In this document: positions 11,021 to 21,459 of the stretch, piece after piece
Numbering within the stretch: position 1 is the stretch's first letter
How the letters are laid out: every line of letters starts with the position of its first letter
Assembly (NCBI GenBank): GCA_020631735.1
Contig: CM036170.1
Coordinates: 71,563,737 to 71,627,736, forward strand
DNA: 64,000 nt
Source: Saccharum officinarum
Lineage: Eukaryota > Streptophyta > Magnoliopsida > Poales > Poaceae
Direction: 5' to 3'
Translations under genes and position numbers: made by a program
Notes under the pieces: generated by a model
What the model was told of the DNA's origin: nothing
The model's database searches: none
The model's input: the letters and a program-made list of their open reading frames with translations, nothing else

Positions 11021-11440
11021 CTAAATGGCATCACGAGGATCATCTCTCGGGAAAGTACCGGCCAAAGCTGCTGCCAACTCATTAGGAAACCTGCTCATTA
11101 TGTCTCGGATGACGTGAAAGGCTGCACCCTCTGCACCCTCAACTGGAGTGCATCCCTCAAACTCCAAATGCCAACCATCCCATTCTGGCGCATCACCAAG
11201 AGCAGGGACGGCGATTTCCACTACCGCAAGTCCATCCTCAGCTAACTGGCTCTCACTCCAGGAGTACACCGGCTCTTGACCCTCTGGGTACCCCACATCA
11301 TGGAGCACTCTCCAAAGCAAGGTGGGCATGCCAAACTCGCTTAGAAAAGTGTCCGTGCTGTGGCGCTCCCGCGGGGCCATCTGGTGACGGGGTGCTCTTC
11401 CGCCAGTGGACTTACGGGCAGTCTTCTTCGTGCGGGCCAT
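11021..11440 (-). CDS. Extra ORF upstream of gag with a histone H3 tail-like N-terminus (element B)
   Basis: From ATG at 11440 the protein begins MARTKKTARKSTGGRAPRHQ. Histone H3 begins ARTKQTARKSTGGKAPRKQ, so 16 of the first 19 residues after Met agree. R2, T3, K4, R8, K9, S10, T11 and R17 are kept, while acetylation sites K14 and K18 are R and H. A globular region follows that I do not recognise (aromatic- and acid-containing, about residues 28-139), then a TAG at 11021. The frame then continues into a coiled coil and acidic tail, so the intact protein would be about 324 residues. ATG 11440 is preferred over 11476 because it exposes the H3-like end and sits in CAGATGGC. It lies between the primer binding site and gag, where LTR elements sometimes carry extra frames. 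Role unknown; a histone decoy or chromatin tether is inference. Confidence 0.8.
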   Translation of the reverse strand: MARTKKTARKSTGGRAPRHQMAPRERHSTDTFLSEFGMPTLLWRVLHDVGYPEGQEPVYSWSESQLAEDGLAVVEIAVPALGDAPEWDGWHLEFEGCTPVEGAEGAAFHVIRDIMSRFPNELAAALAGTFPRDDPRDAI

Positions 11441-12214
11441 CTGTAGCACAAGTTTTAAATTACCCGGTGAGAACATATTTTAAGTTGATGTCACTTTTAT
11501 CAAACTGGGATAATCCTTTTATAAGGGGAGGAATGCATGTTATGAATGAAATGCACATGGCAATATGATGCATGCGCGAGTCTTACGTTCTCACAAACTT
11601 AGAAAATAAAGACATCTAACGATGAATTCGGTGGCATACAACGATCTCTCATATACGTAACTAATTCGATCTACACGATAAACGCTATTATGTACCAGCA
11701 GAAAATTCATTTCAGCCCATTCCCCATGAATGCATGAAAGCAGTAAATCTACCTATACGCTCTACACGAATCCCCAGATGCGTGTACAACGGTAGTAACT
11801 ACCCAAACACATCGTCCTATTGACGGCATCGCCTCAACGGACGGAACACCCACACATGCGATACTTTCATAAAAACATGTGTAAAACATGTAATTATTCT
11901 AGTATCATATAAGCACTCTCCCTAGGTCGGCGTTGTATCCGATCATGCTCTCACAGCTCACACTTACCAAAGCGTAGAGGTAACTGATCCATACATTACC
12001 ACTCAATTAAGTGGCACTCATACAATAGCACGCCGTATGAGCAACGAAAGAGAAATATGGTGCAAGAACCCCAAGTTAGTACTTAAATAGCCACCTAGAG
12101 TCCTTAACTGGGCATACAGGATATGACCACTGGCACACCTTTAGTTTTAAAATCACACTTTTTAAATAGAATTTTGTTTTAAATACACTTGTGAACAGTA
12201 ATCACGTTAAACCA
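11441..12214 (-). other. 5' untranslated leader of element B
   Basis: About 775 bases between the primer binding site and the H3-like frame. No open frame of note on the sense strand. The end next to the ATG reads GTGCTACAG, a possible splice acceptor. Packaging and dimerisation signals would be expected here, but I could not identify one. Confidence 0.5.
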
Positions 12215-12227
12215 TGCTCCGATGCCA
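12215..12227 (-). other. Primer binding site of element B (initiator Met-tRNA)
   Basis: On the minus strand, two bases after the end of the 5' LTR, the sequence is TGGCATCGGAGCA. The usual plant site complementary to the 3' end of initiator methionine tRNA is TGGTATCAGAGC, so this is the same site with two changes. It primes minus-strand DNA synthesis. F carries the canonical form at 62475-62486. Confidence 0.85.
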
Positions 12228-12229
12228 GC

Positions 12230-15200
12230 TGTAACAGAACCACCCAATTATACGAGATTAAGTAGGAAATCATCCAACGGAAGGACAATTTAACAAACTT
12301 AAGCCCGTATAACCCGGTAGTCCGTGAAATCTCAACGGATTTCAAACCATTTCACATAACAGCCAAGATCGTACTAAGTTTAACGGTTACCATCATAAGT
12401 TACATAAATGTTCGCGGCATAAAATACATCGGAGTTTAAATATAGTTATTACAAACCAGGTTCGAATAAAAGTAGCGGAAGCGGTAGTTCAAATCACGCA
12501 CACACACAACATTTTGAAATAAAGTGCCAGCTTGTGATCATCTCCAGCAAAAGCATCAGACTAGAAGTAGTGAATGACCATTGCCCATGGTCCTAGGCTT
12601 CGCCCATTGCAGGATAGAGACAGTTGATACAATAGCCGTAGTACATCTGTCCATCTGCAACAAGTGGGAACAAAGCCCTAAGTACGAGAAGGTACTCAGC
12701 TAGACTTACCCGTCATAAACCAGAAATAAAAGACACCAAGGAATCATGATAGGCTTTCGGGTGGGATAGCTGACTCATTTGCAAAAGGCATTTTTAGCAT
12801 TTAGGAAAACCTTTACAAAAGCTTTGCATCAAGTTAAATCTTTATTAACCTGTCAACTACATTTGCACCTGTACTAAAGTAACATGTAATTAAACAGGTA
12901 ATAATAACCAATGATCATTAACAACTTCCATTATGTCATAATTCCTATAATTGTCCAAGTGTTCCATCAATATTACTACGATAAAGTAGCTCAAGTCAAG
13001 TGTTTACTATCCAGTGAACGATGGCGATTCGAATCGATTATTAACCAGCTGGTAAGTTATTCCTCACACAAACCTCACTCACCCGCTAAAGTGAGGTGTT
13101 GGTCGCCGAGTCAACCATTCAGGTAAAGTCACGAGCTTGCCAGGAACCACTTGTACTCGGGGGCCGCCCGACTGCTCTTTGGCCTTATCATCGCGCCCCC
13201 GTATCCTGCCACTACTGCTCCGGTACAGTGCGTTGCGGGCAATCCACTCGGCCCGAATAATCTCCTAGTTTCGCGGTCGGAAGGTACTTTATCCGGCCAG
13301 CTAAATGTGAGGCATGCATTCAACATGACCCGAGGGACAACAACGGACGGTCCTTAATCGACACAGACGGAAAACACTACAGTCCGAAACCCTGCAAGTT
13401 TCCGCCCGGTCTCAAATTCATTTCACACTTAGTTATACCATGACTTCATAGTCATCCAAGTAGATCTAGGTAACCACCTATAGCTCGCAGGTGACAGGAA
13501 ATCACCCGACTTCTACCGGTCTAAGCCAGCTAAGCATTGACTCGACTGCGGATACCAGGGTAACAAGGATATAGTATAACAAAGGTAAGCAAGGTATAAT
13601 GCAGCAACGTTTGCAAACAACTCCTAAACATAATGCATCAAATTAAGTAAAGTTAATAATAAATTATTTGCAAACCGGGAGAGAAATGCTCCGGGGCTTG
13701 CCTCTCTCAAAAGAGCTCGGACGGTGGTCGGGGCACTCGGGGAGCTCTTCACCGACCTCCTCTTCGGCTTCTGTCACCTCCTGCTGCTGCACCTCGAGCT
13801 GCTCCTCTGGCTCCTCGGGTAAGACGACTGGGTTCTTGGTTTGCGATCCTGTATGATGCAATGTGCGTAAGTGATTATGCAAACGTGCATCGAAGGAGAT
13901 GAATGCAATGAATATGTTGAAATGCAAGGTAGTCAACATCATCCAAGAAACTATACACTACAAGCACATGTCATCTACTGCATTCTCTTCTACTACTAAC
14001 ATGTCAAGTTAACATATCTTATGAAATGCTTCAAAGATACACCAAAGCTTTACTAATTTCTTAATCACACTTAAAGCAACTCTTGCTTAAACCATAAATA
14101 ATAATAGGTTTGAATAGCAATATATATTTCTGATGCTCCTAAAAATCTAAGAAAAATACAGTAGCATAATACTACCCTAAACAGACTATCATAAAAATTT
14201 CATAGCATTTGGATAAGTAAACTATCCTATAGAAAAATGACAAGCTATAGCATAAAAATAAGTATGAAATTACTTTGTACTATGAAAAGTGTCAAACAAC
14301 AGAATTAATATTTTTTCTAGGTTCTTCATAGCATACTATGACTGTACAAAAATTATCACATGCATGTTTTATACAAAGTTTGCTCTCTAGCAAAAATAAC
14401 AAAAATCAGCCATTAAAGGCACTTGAACTACACCTCAACATTTTTCCACAGCACATGCATGAAACATATTTTTCCTAGGAAGTACATGATATAAGAAGAT
14501 TAACAAACTTGAAATCATATTTTTCTGATACATATAGGATTTACTAACCATTTTACAAGATATCAGCAATATCAAGAATTAATTAAAGCTCTACAGAAAA
14601 GTATCCCAAAAATGACATGCAATATTTTTAGATTGTAGATCTGGTTCCAATGAGTTCATAGAAATTTATTTCACAATTTTTGGAGCTCAAATGAATACAA
14701 AACATTTTCTACAACATCCTTTATTATGAATAATAAAAGAAAACAGAAAACGCTTTTTATTTTTAAAACTGGGCCGGCCCGGGGAAGTAAACCGGCCCAT
14801 GGCCGTTCTCGGCCTGAGCGCGCGCGGGAGAAGAGGCGAGTCGGCCGCTCGGAGGCGCGGCCCACAGGCGCGGTGGCCCAGGGGAAAACGAGGGGGAGGA
14901 ACAGAGGGCGGCCTCGCCGGCGCTCTGGACCGTGACGGCGTGGCGGTGGCTGACGGCCAACGGCCATCTCCAGCCATGACCCGTCCAGCGAGCGCGCGCA
15001 CCGTGTTCGCGAGGAGGCAGCGAACTCGAGAGAGAAGCTCAGGGGGATGGAGAGGGAGCGAGGAAGACGGTGGGCGGAGCACGAGCTCGGCGGCCCCGTC
15101 GTGGTGGCGCGGCGGGAAGAGCTCGATTGAGCCTTACCGGAGGCGAACAGGGCAAACGGGGGTCCGTTCGGAGGAGGCAAGGGGGTGGCGAAGCTCGGTG

Positions 15201-16094
15201 CAAGACGAATTTGGTGGCGGTGAAGGGTCGACGTCGGAACGGGGGAGCGGAGGTGGAGCTCTCGGCGGTGAGCCGTTCGCCCGCTCGGGTTTTGGAGAGG
15301 GGGAGTGGATGACGAGCGGGAGTGCGAGTGAGGGGGCGAGGAGGGTTCGGGCAGGCGACATGAGCGCGCTCGAGCTGGCAGGAGGGCAGAGCGGAGGCGA
15401 CGCGCGGCGGCTCCGACGGCGCATGGCCGACACGCGGCGAGCGCGGTCTGCCGCGGCGTCCAGCAAGGCGTGCGAGCGGGCGAGAGGAGGCGGCCGAGCG
15501 GACGCGGGCCGGGCCGAGGCGGCGGCTGCGGCGCGCGCGCGGGGGGGTGGCGTGGGCCGTTTCGGCCAGCGGGCCAAAAGGGAGGCGGAGGCCCGCTTAG
15601 GGGAGAAATTGGTTTATCAAATTATTATTTTCAAATAAATTCAAATAATAGTGTTCAAATCTCATTTTGAGCAAGAAAAAGACATTTTCTGGAAATGACC
15701 CAAAAACAAAAGTTGCTTAGAATTTAATTCTCTACAACTTTGCTTTTAAGACCAAAGTCCAAATCTGGATAGATTTTGATTTTTAGAATAAAAGCTAATT
15801 TAGAGAGGATTTTTGAATATTTTCAAATATCATTTTTAAAACAAATCTTTGACAAAACTTTGAGTGATTTAGTGGCTCCAAAAATTTTCCTTATCATTCT
15901 AAGTGATATGAAATTTATAGTTGCACAAATTTGATGAGTGTCATTATCACATTATCACAACATGTTATGCAATACTAGTTTCCACATTTTTAGTTTATTA
16001 AAGGTACACCCTAAGCACATATGATTATGAATGTCATGACATGTTATGCTCATGATTTGCAATGCAAATGCTTGCGTAACACCGGAGTGTTACA
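12230..16094 (-). repeat. 5' LTR of element B (3,865 bp)
   Basis: The direct repeat of 1758-5590, with the same ends. It holds the GC-rich island at about 14770-15600 and the acidic reading frame at 13840-13664. It contains about 36 bp near 15088-15124 that the 3' LTR lacks. As the 5' LTR it would drive transcription of the element toward lower coordinates. Confidence 0.93.
13664..13840 (-). CDS. LTR-borne acidic reading frame (B, 5' LTR copy)
   Basis: Nearly identical to the copy at 3192-3368; one visible amino-acid difference (Ala for Val in the Glu-rich part). It lies about 1.4 kb from the inner end of the LTR and about 2.25 kb after the LTR start, downstream of the GC-rich island in the sense direction, so a transcript starting in the island would include it ahead of the H3-like frame and gag. 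Function unknown. Confidence 0.5.
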   Translation of the reverse strand, partial: TKNPVVLPEEPEEQLEVQQQEVTEAEEEVGEELPECPDHRPSSFERGKPRSISLPVCK

Positions 16095-18891
16095 GTCTCA
16101 ACTTTAAATTAACACTTAGTTATATCATGATGACATAGTTATCCGAGCAGATCCAGGTAACCACCTATAGCTCGCAGGTGACAAGAATCACCCGACTCCT
16201 ACTGGTCTAAGCCAGCTAAGCATTGACTCGACTGCGGATACCAGGGTAACAAGGATATAGTATAACAAAGGTAAACAAGGTATAATGCAGCAACGGTTGC
16301 AGACAACTCCTAAACGTAATGCACCAATTAAAGTAAAGCATTAATTAATAATTGCAAACCGAGGGAGAAAATGCTCCAGGGCTTGTCTCCCTCAAAGGAG
16401 CTTGGGCGGTGATCGGGGCACTCTAGAAGTTCCTCAACGTCCTCCTCGTCTGCTTCAGGCACTTCCTTAGACTGCACCTCGAGCTGCTCCTCTGGCTCCT
16501 CGGATATGACAACTGGAATCTCTGTTTACGATCATGTATGATGCAGGTACGTAAGTGCTTATGTAAAAGGTGCATCGAATGAAATGCACACAATGAATAT
16601 GCTTGCATGCTAGGTAGATGAGCATGATTTACTTTAATGGGTAGAGTATAGTACAATTCTCATACTACAAGTGCATGTCATCTACTGCATTATCTTTGAC
16701 TACTAACATGCCCAGTCAACAAATCTCATTGAAATGCTTCAAAGATACACCAAAGCCTCATTAATTCTCTAATCATGCATAAAGCAAGATTTTATTAACC
16801 CTGATTAGCACTAGGTTTGAATAACAACATCTATTTTTATAGCATAGAAAAATCTTAGAAAATTACCATAGCACAGTACTACTCTAAGTAGACTACCATC
16901 AAATTTTCATGGCATTTGAATAAGTGGAATAGCCTACACAAAAATGACAAGCTAGGGTCCAAATATGAGCATGAAAATACTTTGTATTATGAAAAGTATC
17001 AAACAACAGTTTTAGTATTTTTCCTAGGTTCTCTATAGTAAATAATCAGTGTACAAAAATTATCACATACATGTTTTATACAAATTTTGCTCTCTGGCAA
17101 AAATAACAAAAATCAGCCATTCAAGGCACTTGAACTACACATCATGATTTTTCTACAGAACAAGCATGACATATATTTTTCCTAGAAAGTACATTACACA
17201 AGAAAAGTAACAAACTTGGAACTATATTTTTCTAAGCTTTCTATGATTTATTATGCATTTCTCAAAAAATAATAATTTCAATGATTAAATAAAACTCCAC
17301 ACAAAAGTGTCACACATTCAACATGCAATATTTTTAAACCATAGATCTACTCCTAAGAAGTCTACCAAAATTTGTTTCACAATTTTTGGAGCCATAAATC
17401 TCAAGATATGATTTTTGGAATCATTTTCTTATTTTCTGAAAATATATTTTCAAAACCCTTTTAAATTCAACCGGTAGAAATCGCTAAGTACACCGAGGTT
17501 ATGCACATGCGCGCGCGGGGAACGGCAGACAGGCGGGCCTGCGGGGGAACCCGACCCTACCTGTCAGCGGTAGAAGGCAGAGGCGGCAGTGGTTTCGCGG
17601 GATCTCGCCGAGGGCGAGGTCACCACCACCGTGACCTACAATGTGCGGCGAGTCCAACGGTGTAGCTGGCGTGGCCTAGTGTGCTCGGCAAGGAGCTCGC
17701 TGTCGCACATGGCGGAGCGGCGGCGCTGCTCCTCGGCGGCCAGCCATTCCCAGCCGAGAGGGGGCACGGGGTGAGGCGTAACGGCTTCACGGTGCTCGGT
17801 TAGTGCGACTGCGCGTAAGAAAAGGGGGAAACGATGAACAGAGATGGGAGCTCGTCGCAACCGAGAGCTCCGGCGAGGCATGGTGGAGCTCCGGTGAGAG
17901 ATTCCGGGCGATCCGAGCCTTACCACGGCGAACGGAGGCAAGCACCAGCTGTGCAAGGGCGAGGCGAAACTCGGAGCAAGACGGAGATGCTTGTGGTGAG
18001 CTGGTTGGCCGGAACAGGCAACTTCGGTGAGCGGCTGCGCGACTGCGGCGGAGGAGAAGCGCTCGGCTGCGCTGCGACTGTGGGAAGCGGAGGGAGAGAA
18101 TGAGAAGTGAGCTGAGGGAGCAGACGCAGTGCGGAGGGAGTAGGCGGGCGCGTGGGGCGCGGGGGCCACCGGACGCCACCCGGCTGGCGTCGCCGGCATG
18201 CGCTCGCCACGCGCCGTGGAGAGCCTGACGCGGTCAGACGCGTCCACGCACGCGCGGGAGGAAGACGGCGCGGGCGCGTGGGCTTGGGCCGTGGAGGGCG
18301 AGATGGGCCGAGGGAGAGGCGCGGGCGCGTGGAGAGGAGGCTGGGCCGGCTTTGGCCAGAAGGCCGGAAGGGAGGCGGCGGCCCGTTAGGTGCGAAATTG
18401 ATTTTTCAAATTCCTTTTTCAAATAAATTTCAAATATCAATTTTCAAATACCATTTTGAGCAAGAAAATGACTTCTTTTGAAAATTGCCCAAAAATAAAA
18501 GTTGCTTAGAATTTAATCCTCTACAACTTTGCTTTAGGGACCAACTAAAAATTTTATATAGATTTTGAATTGGGAAGTAAAAGCTAAATATAGAGGGTTT
18601 TTGACCATTTTCAATAATGTTTTCAAAAGCATATTTTGCCAAAAGTTTGAATACAAACTTTGCTCCACATTGCATGATAATTATCTCTAAGTGATTTGCA
18701 TTTAAAACCTCACATGTTCCATTGATCTAGCTAGCATAATTAGGGCAAAAATAAACTAAACAAGTGTATGCAACATTCATGTTTCATAGAAATGTTTCAC
18801 TCATTATTTCATGCGATGATAATGGATGCATAACAATGCTTATGCTCATATTTTGCAGGTGCTAATGTATGCGTAACACCGGGGTGTTACA
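16095..18891 (-). mobile_element. Outer LTR A, right part
   Basis: Resumes LTR A after element B; 16095-16099 is the second copy of the B target duplication. It ends AACACCGGGGTGTTACA at 18891, the terminal palindrome of this family. The GC-rich island is at about 17500-18390. The acidic frame is at about 16522-16355 (minus), open but with several changes, for example Arg to Trp and Gly to Asp in the conserved end. Its flanks share GTGA (569-572 and 18892-18895); a fifth base does not match. Confidence 0.85.
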
Positions 18892-18895
18892 GTGA

Positions 18896-20660
18896 AGCAT
18901 GTGGTGGTTCTGAGAAAATGTTGCATTAGAATCTTTAGATGCATTATTAAATGCTTCTGCAGACAAAATAAGCGTAAAGGAAAGAACAGGCATTTTTTTG
19001 TTTGTACCCTTTGTTTTCAAAGTTTGTGTTCTACAGTAAGTGGTTTGTTGTTTTGTTATTATTTTACATGTATTTGTACTGGTGTTGTGGGAGTGCAGGA
19101 TGCAGGAAAGTCTGGTATGCATAAGAAGAAGCGAGCTAGGCTTGATGATGTACTAGAGTCTGGTGAACCATTGAAAAAAATGCTATCCAAATAAGCCTAG
19201 ATAAAAAAGAGTTGAAGTATTTTTTTTAATCATTTGTTTGAGATCTTGTACATTGTTATCAAGGCATCAGTAATTGATAGGTGTTTTTGATGGTAACTGT
19301 GTGGTATGTACTGTTATAGTTGCAATGAATAAGTATGCAATGCATGTTGTTGTTTGAATTAATCAATCTATTGATTAAAAGTGAAAAAAAATTATTAGTA
19401 TAAATTATAGAAAGTTTCAATTGACTTTTTGTGTCTGTTTTTTAAGTTTCATGTTTTTCTCCTCATTAACAATGTAATTATAAATGTATGTTTTTCTGCA
19501 GGTTTCTGGTGATGAAAAGGCTGATGCTTGAAGCCGAAAGGGTTAAATTGCCGTTGCTCGCTAATAAAATTGATGAATTTGTTGAGGTTCTTAGTCATAG
19601 GGTGGAGGAAAGGATTAGAGCGATGGGATTTGGTGGTCTTCTAAAATTGAAGGCTAAAAAACTTAGTAGAAAAGCTACCGTATGGTATGTTGATGTATAT
19701 ATTTGATCCTGATAAAATGAAGTTGCAGATTGGATGTGGCAAGGAAATCACCGTTAATTGTGTATTTGGCTTGCCGAATGCTAGTGTTGACCCTCCGCTT
19801 GTTACTGACACTATTAGGAGTGAAGGTGCTGAGATTAGGAAGGAGCTGTCAAGGAAGTTGTATGGGGTAAAAAAAAGCTATAACTGTTACTCCCTTTGTC
19901 CCCTTATATATGTCGCCGTTGGTGTGCGTGCCACAAGTTTGACTCGATTTATACAAAATATGTGCAACATTTGTATCTCAAAATAAATTTATTAAAAAAA
20001 CTAGATTCAAAGATCTTTCCAATTATACTAATTATGTATAAATATTAATATTTTTTAATATATATTTAATCAAAGTTGTTTCTCGGGAAGCGCAAACGAC
20101 ATATATTTTGGGACAGATGGAGTACTTCCCTTAAAGAAATGATTAGGCAAAAGGAGATTAATGATGATCTTGCGTTGAGGTGTTTCTTCATGGTTGCCTT
20201 TTCTAATCTACGATATACTAACACTGATTCTATTATCCGGATATCTGATGTCGTGTGGAATGAGGATATTGGACAGATAATTAAAATAAATTGGTGCAAA
20301 GCTATGATTGATGACATGAGGACATGTGGTAGGTTGTTTAAGATGGATAAGAGCAAGAGGTTGGCTAAATCTGTAGATCACATTAGTATTTGTGGCTGTC
20401 TGTTGTTTCTAGTGGTGAGTTTTTTTTCATCTTTTTTCTATCTTATATCATTATACTATTTGTATATACAAATTTTTGCACCTGCTTTATTTTTTAATAA
20501 TAATTATTATTTTTGTTAATAGTATTTATTTTGTTTAAGCTTCTTTATGTTGATAGCTTGAATCATGGTATTGATTTGGATCGTTTCAAGCTGCCGCGTT
20601 GCTCCTATATAGGCGATGATGATATTGATGTTGTTTTTTTCGGACGGATCTTAGGGCTGA
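18896..20660 (+). pseudogene. Remainder of PMD/ULP1-associated-type host gene, frameshifted and MITE-interrupted
   Basis: Several exon-like blocks follow one another: ALESLDALLN-like peptide after a one-base frameshift near 18925; an exon at about 19099-19192 after a GTGCAG acceptor, Lys-rich; an exon from about 19502 after CTGCAG encoding RAMGFGGLLKLKAKK, then a frameshift near 19690 and FDPDKMKLQIG...VFGLP; KEMIRQKEINDDLALRCFF after the MITE; NWCKAMIDD; an intron about 20416-20539 with GTGAGT and TTTAAG ends; then HGIDLDRFKLPRCSYI. The GFGGLL, FDP, GLP and LDRFKLPRC landmarks are those of a large grass family of transposon-linked or ULP1/PMD-type proteins. At least three frameshifts plus the LTR and MITE insertions make it a pseudogene. 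Confidence 0.65.
19890..20122. mobile_element. Stowaway-type MITE inside an exon
   Basis: Terminal inverted repeats CTCCCTTTGTCCC and GGGACAGATGGAG are flanked by TA on both sides (19888-19889 and 20123-20124), as expected for Tc1/mariner-class Stowaway elements. The flanking bases rejoin into a continuous reading frame of the pseudogene if one TA and one A of the adjacent A-run are dropped, so it landed in coding sequence. Confidence 0.85.
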
Positions 20661-21459
20661 TTTGAAATGTCCTAGAGAATGATATGGTAACCTGCAGGTT
20701 GGTAATTATGTGACTTGGATGTTTGTTTTTCGTTATAAATGTACTGATATGTTGTTGTGCTATGTGATATTTCTATTTTATTTATCTATTTATCCATTTT
20801 TGTGGTGTTTGTTTGTACTTTTCAGCTAAGGAGTCGAGAAGATACATGCTATCTTTCTCTGGCTGGGTCTAACGAATTTAACGATGGATTTTTTAGAGGT
20901 TGTGTGCCTTTCCGGCGTGATTCATGTCACTTTGGTGCTTCCGATCATCCTGTTCACGCTTCCGATTAAATTTAACGAATTTAACGATGGATTTTTAAAG
21001 ATGCTGATGGTGCGTACACAAATGCCTCCCATGCCCGTCCATGCAAAAGAGTGCGCGACGACAAGACATCCACGCAAACCTGCACGCAGAAAGGCGCCCC
21101 ACGAGGGCACGACTCTGCTGCGGGGCAGGGTGGACCGGTGGACGCATGCGAGTGCCCGTTTCTGTGTAAACCACATACTACTGTATTTGTTCATCTCTTT
21201 TCATTCCAGCTTTTGTTACCCCGAATGTACATTTCGATCGATCTGGGGCAGTTAATCTCACAGCCCGCCCATTTACAGTCTCTTTTCATTGGACTGACCT
21301 ATGCCACCCCTATATTTATAATAAATAAACAAAGGCATCTTTCGACATGGAAAAAGGCCAGAGAGAATGTGAAGAAGAAAAGGAGGAGAAAATTTTCCTT
21401 TCTGAACCGACGATGATTGTGTGTGTGTGTAACCCACCAGCCATGCATGCCATCCCAGC
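20661..21459. other. Intergenic stretch between the pseudogene and TBL
   Basis: No convincing gene. A 22 bp phrase beginning ACGAATTTAACGATGGATTT occurs twice (about 20872 and 20977), a small local duplication that may belong to the decayed 3' end of the pseudogene. The last 150 bases form the probable 3' untranslated region of TBL on the minus strand. Confidence 0.4.

Larger units (their letters stand above)
1758..16094 (-). mobile_element. Full-length Ty3/gypsy chromovirus (Tekay/Del type), element B
   Basis: A complete LTR retrotransposon of 14,337 bp read on the minus strand. It has two long LTRs (1758-5590 and 12230-16094), a primer binding site next to the right LTR, a polypurine tract next to the left LTR, and an identical 5 bp target duplication GTCTC at 1753-1757 and 16095-16099. 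Domain order in the sense direction is 5' LTR, PBS, an extra histone-tail-like reading frame, gag with a CCHC knuckle, protease, reverse transcriptase, RNase H, integrase, chromodomain, PPT, 3' LTR. The chromodomain and the integrase-last order place it among chromoviruses; the long LTRs and Met-tRNA primer fit Tekay/Del. In a sample of about 290 bp the two LTRs differ at four bases, so the insertion is recent. Premature stops mean it is not autonomous as it stands. Confidence 0.95.

Noticed and set aside
14671..15638. 279-codon plus-strand frame in the 5' LTR of B
   Set aside because: Same GC-rich block as above; antisense to the element and changed by the 36 bp difference between LTRs.
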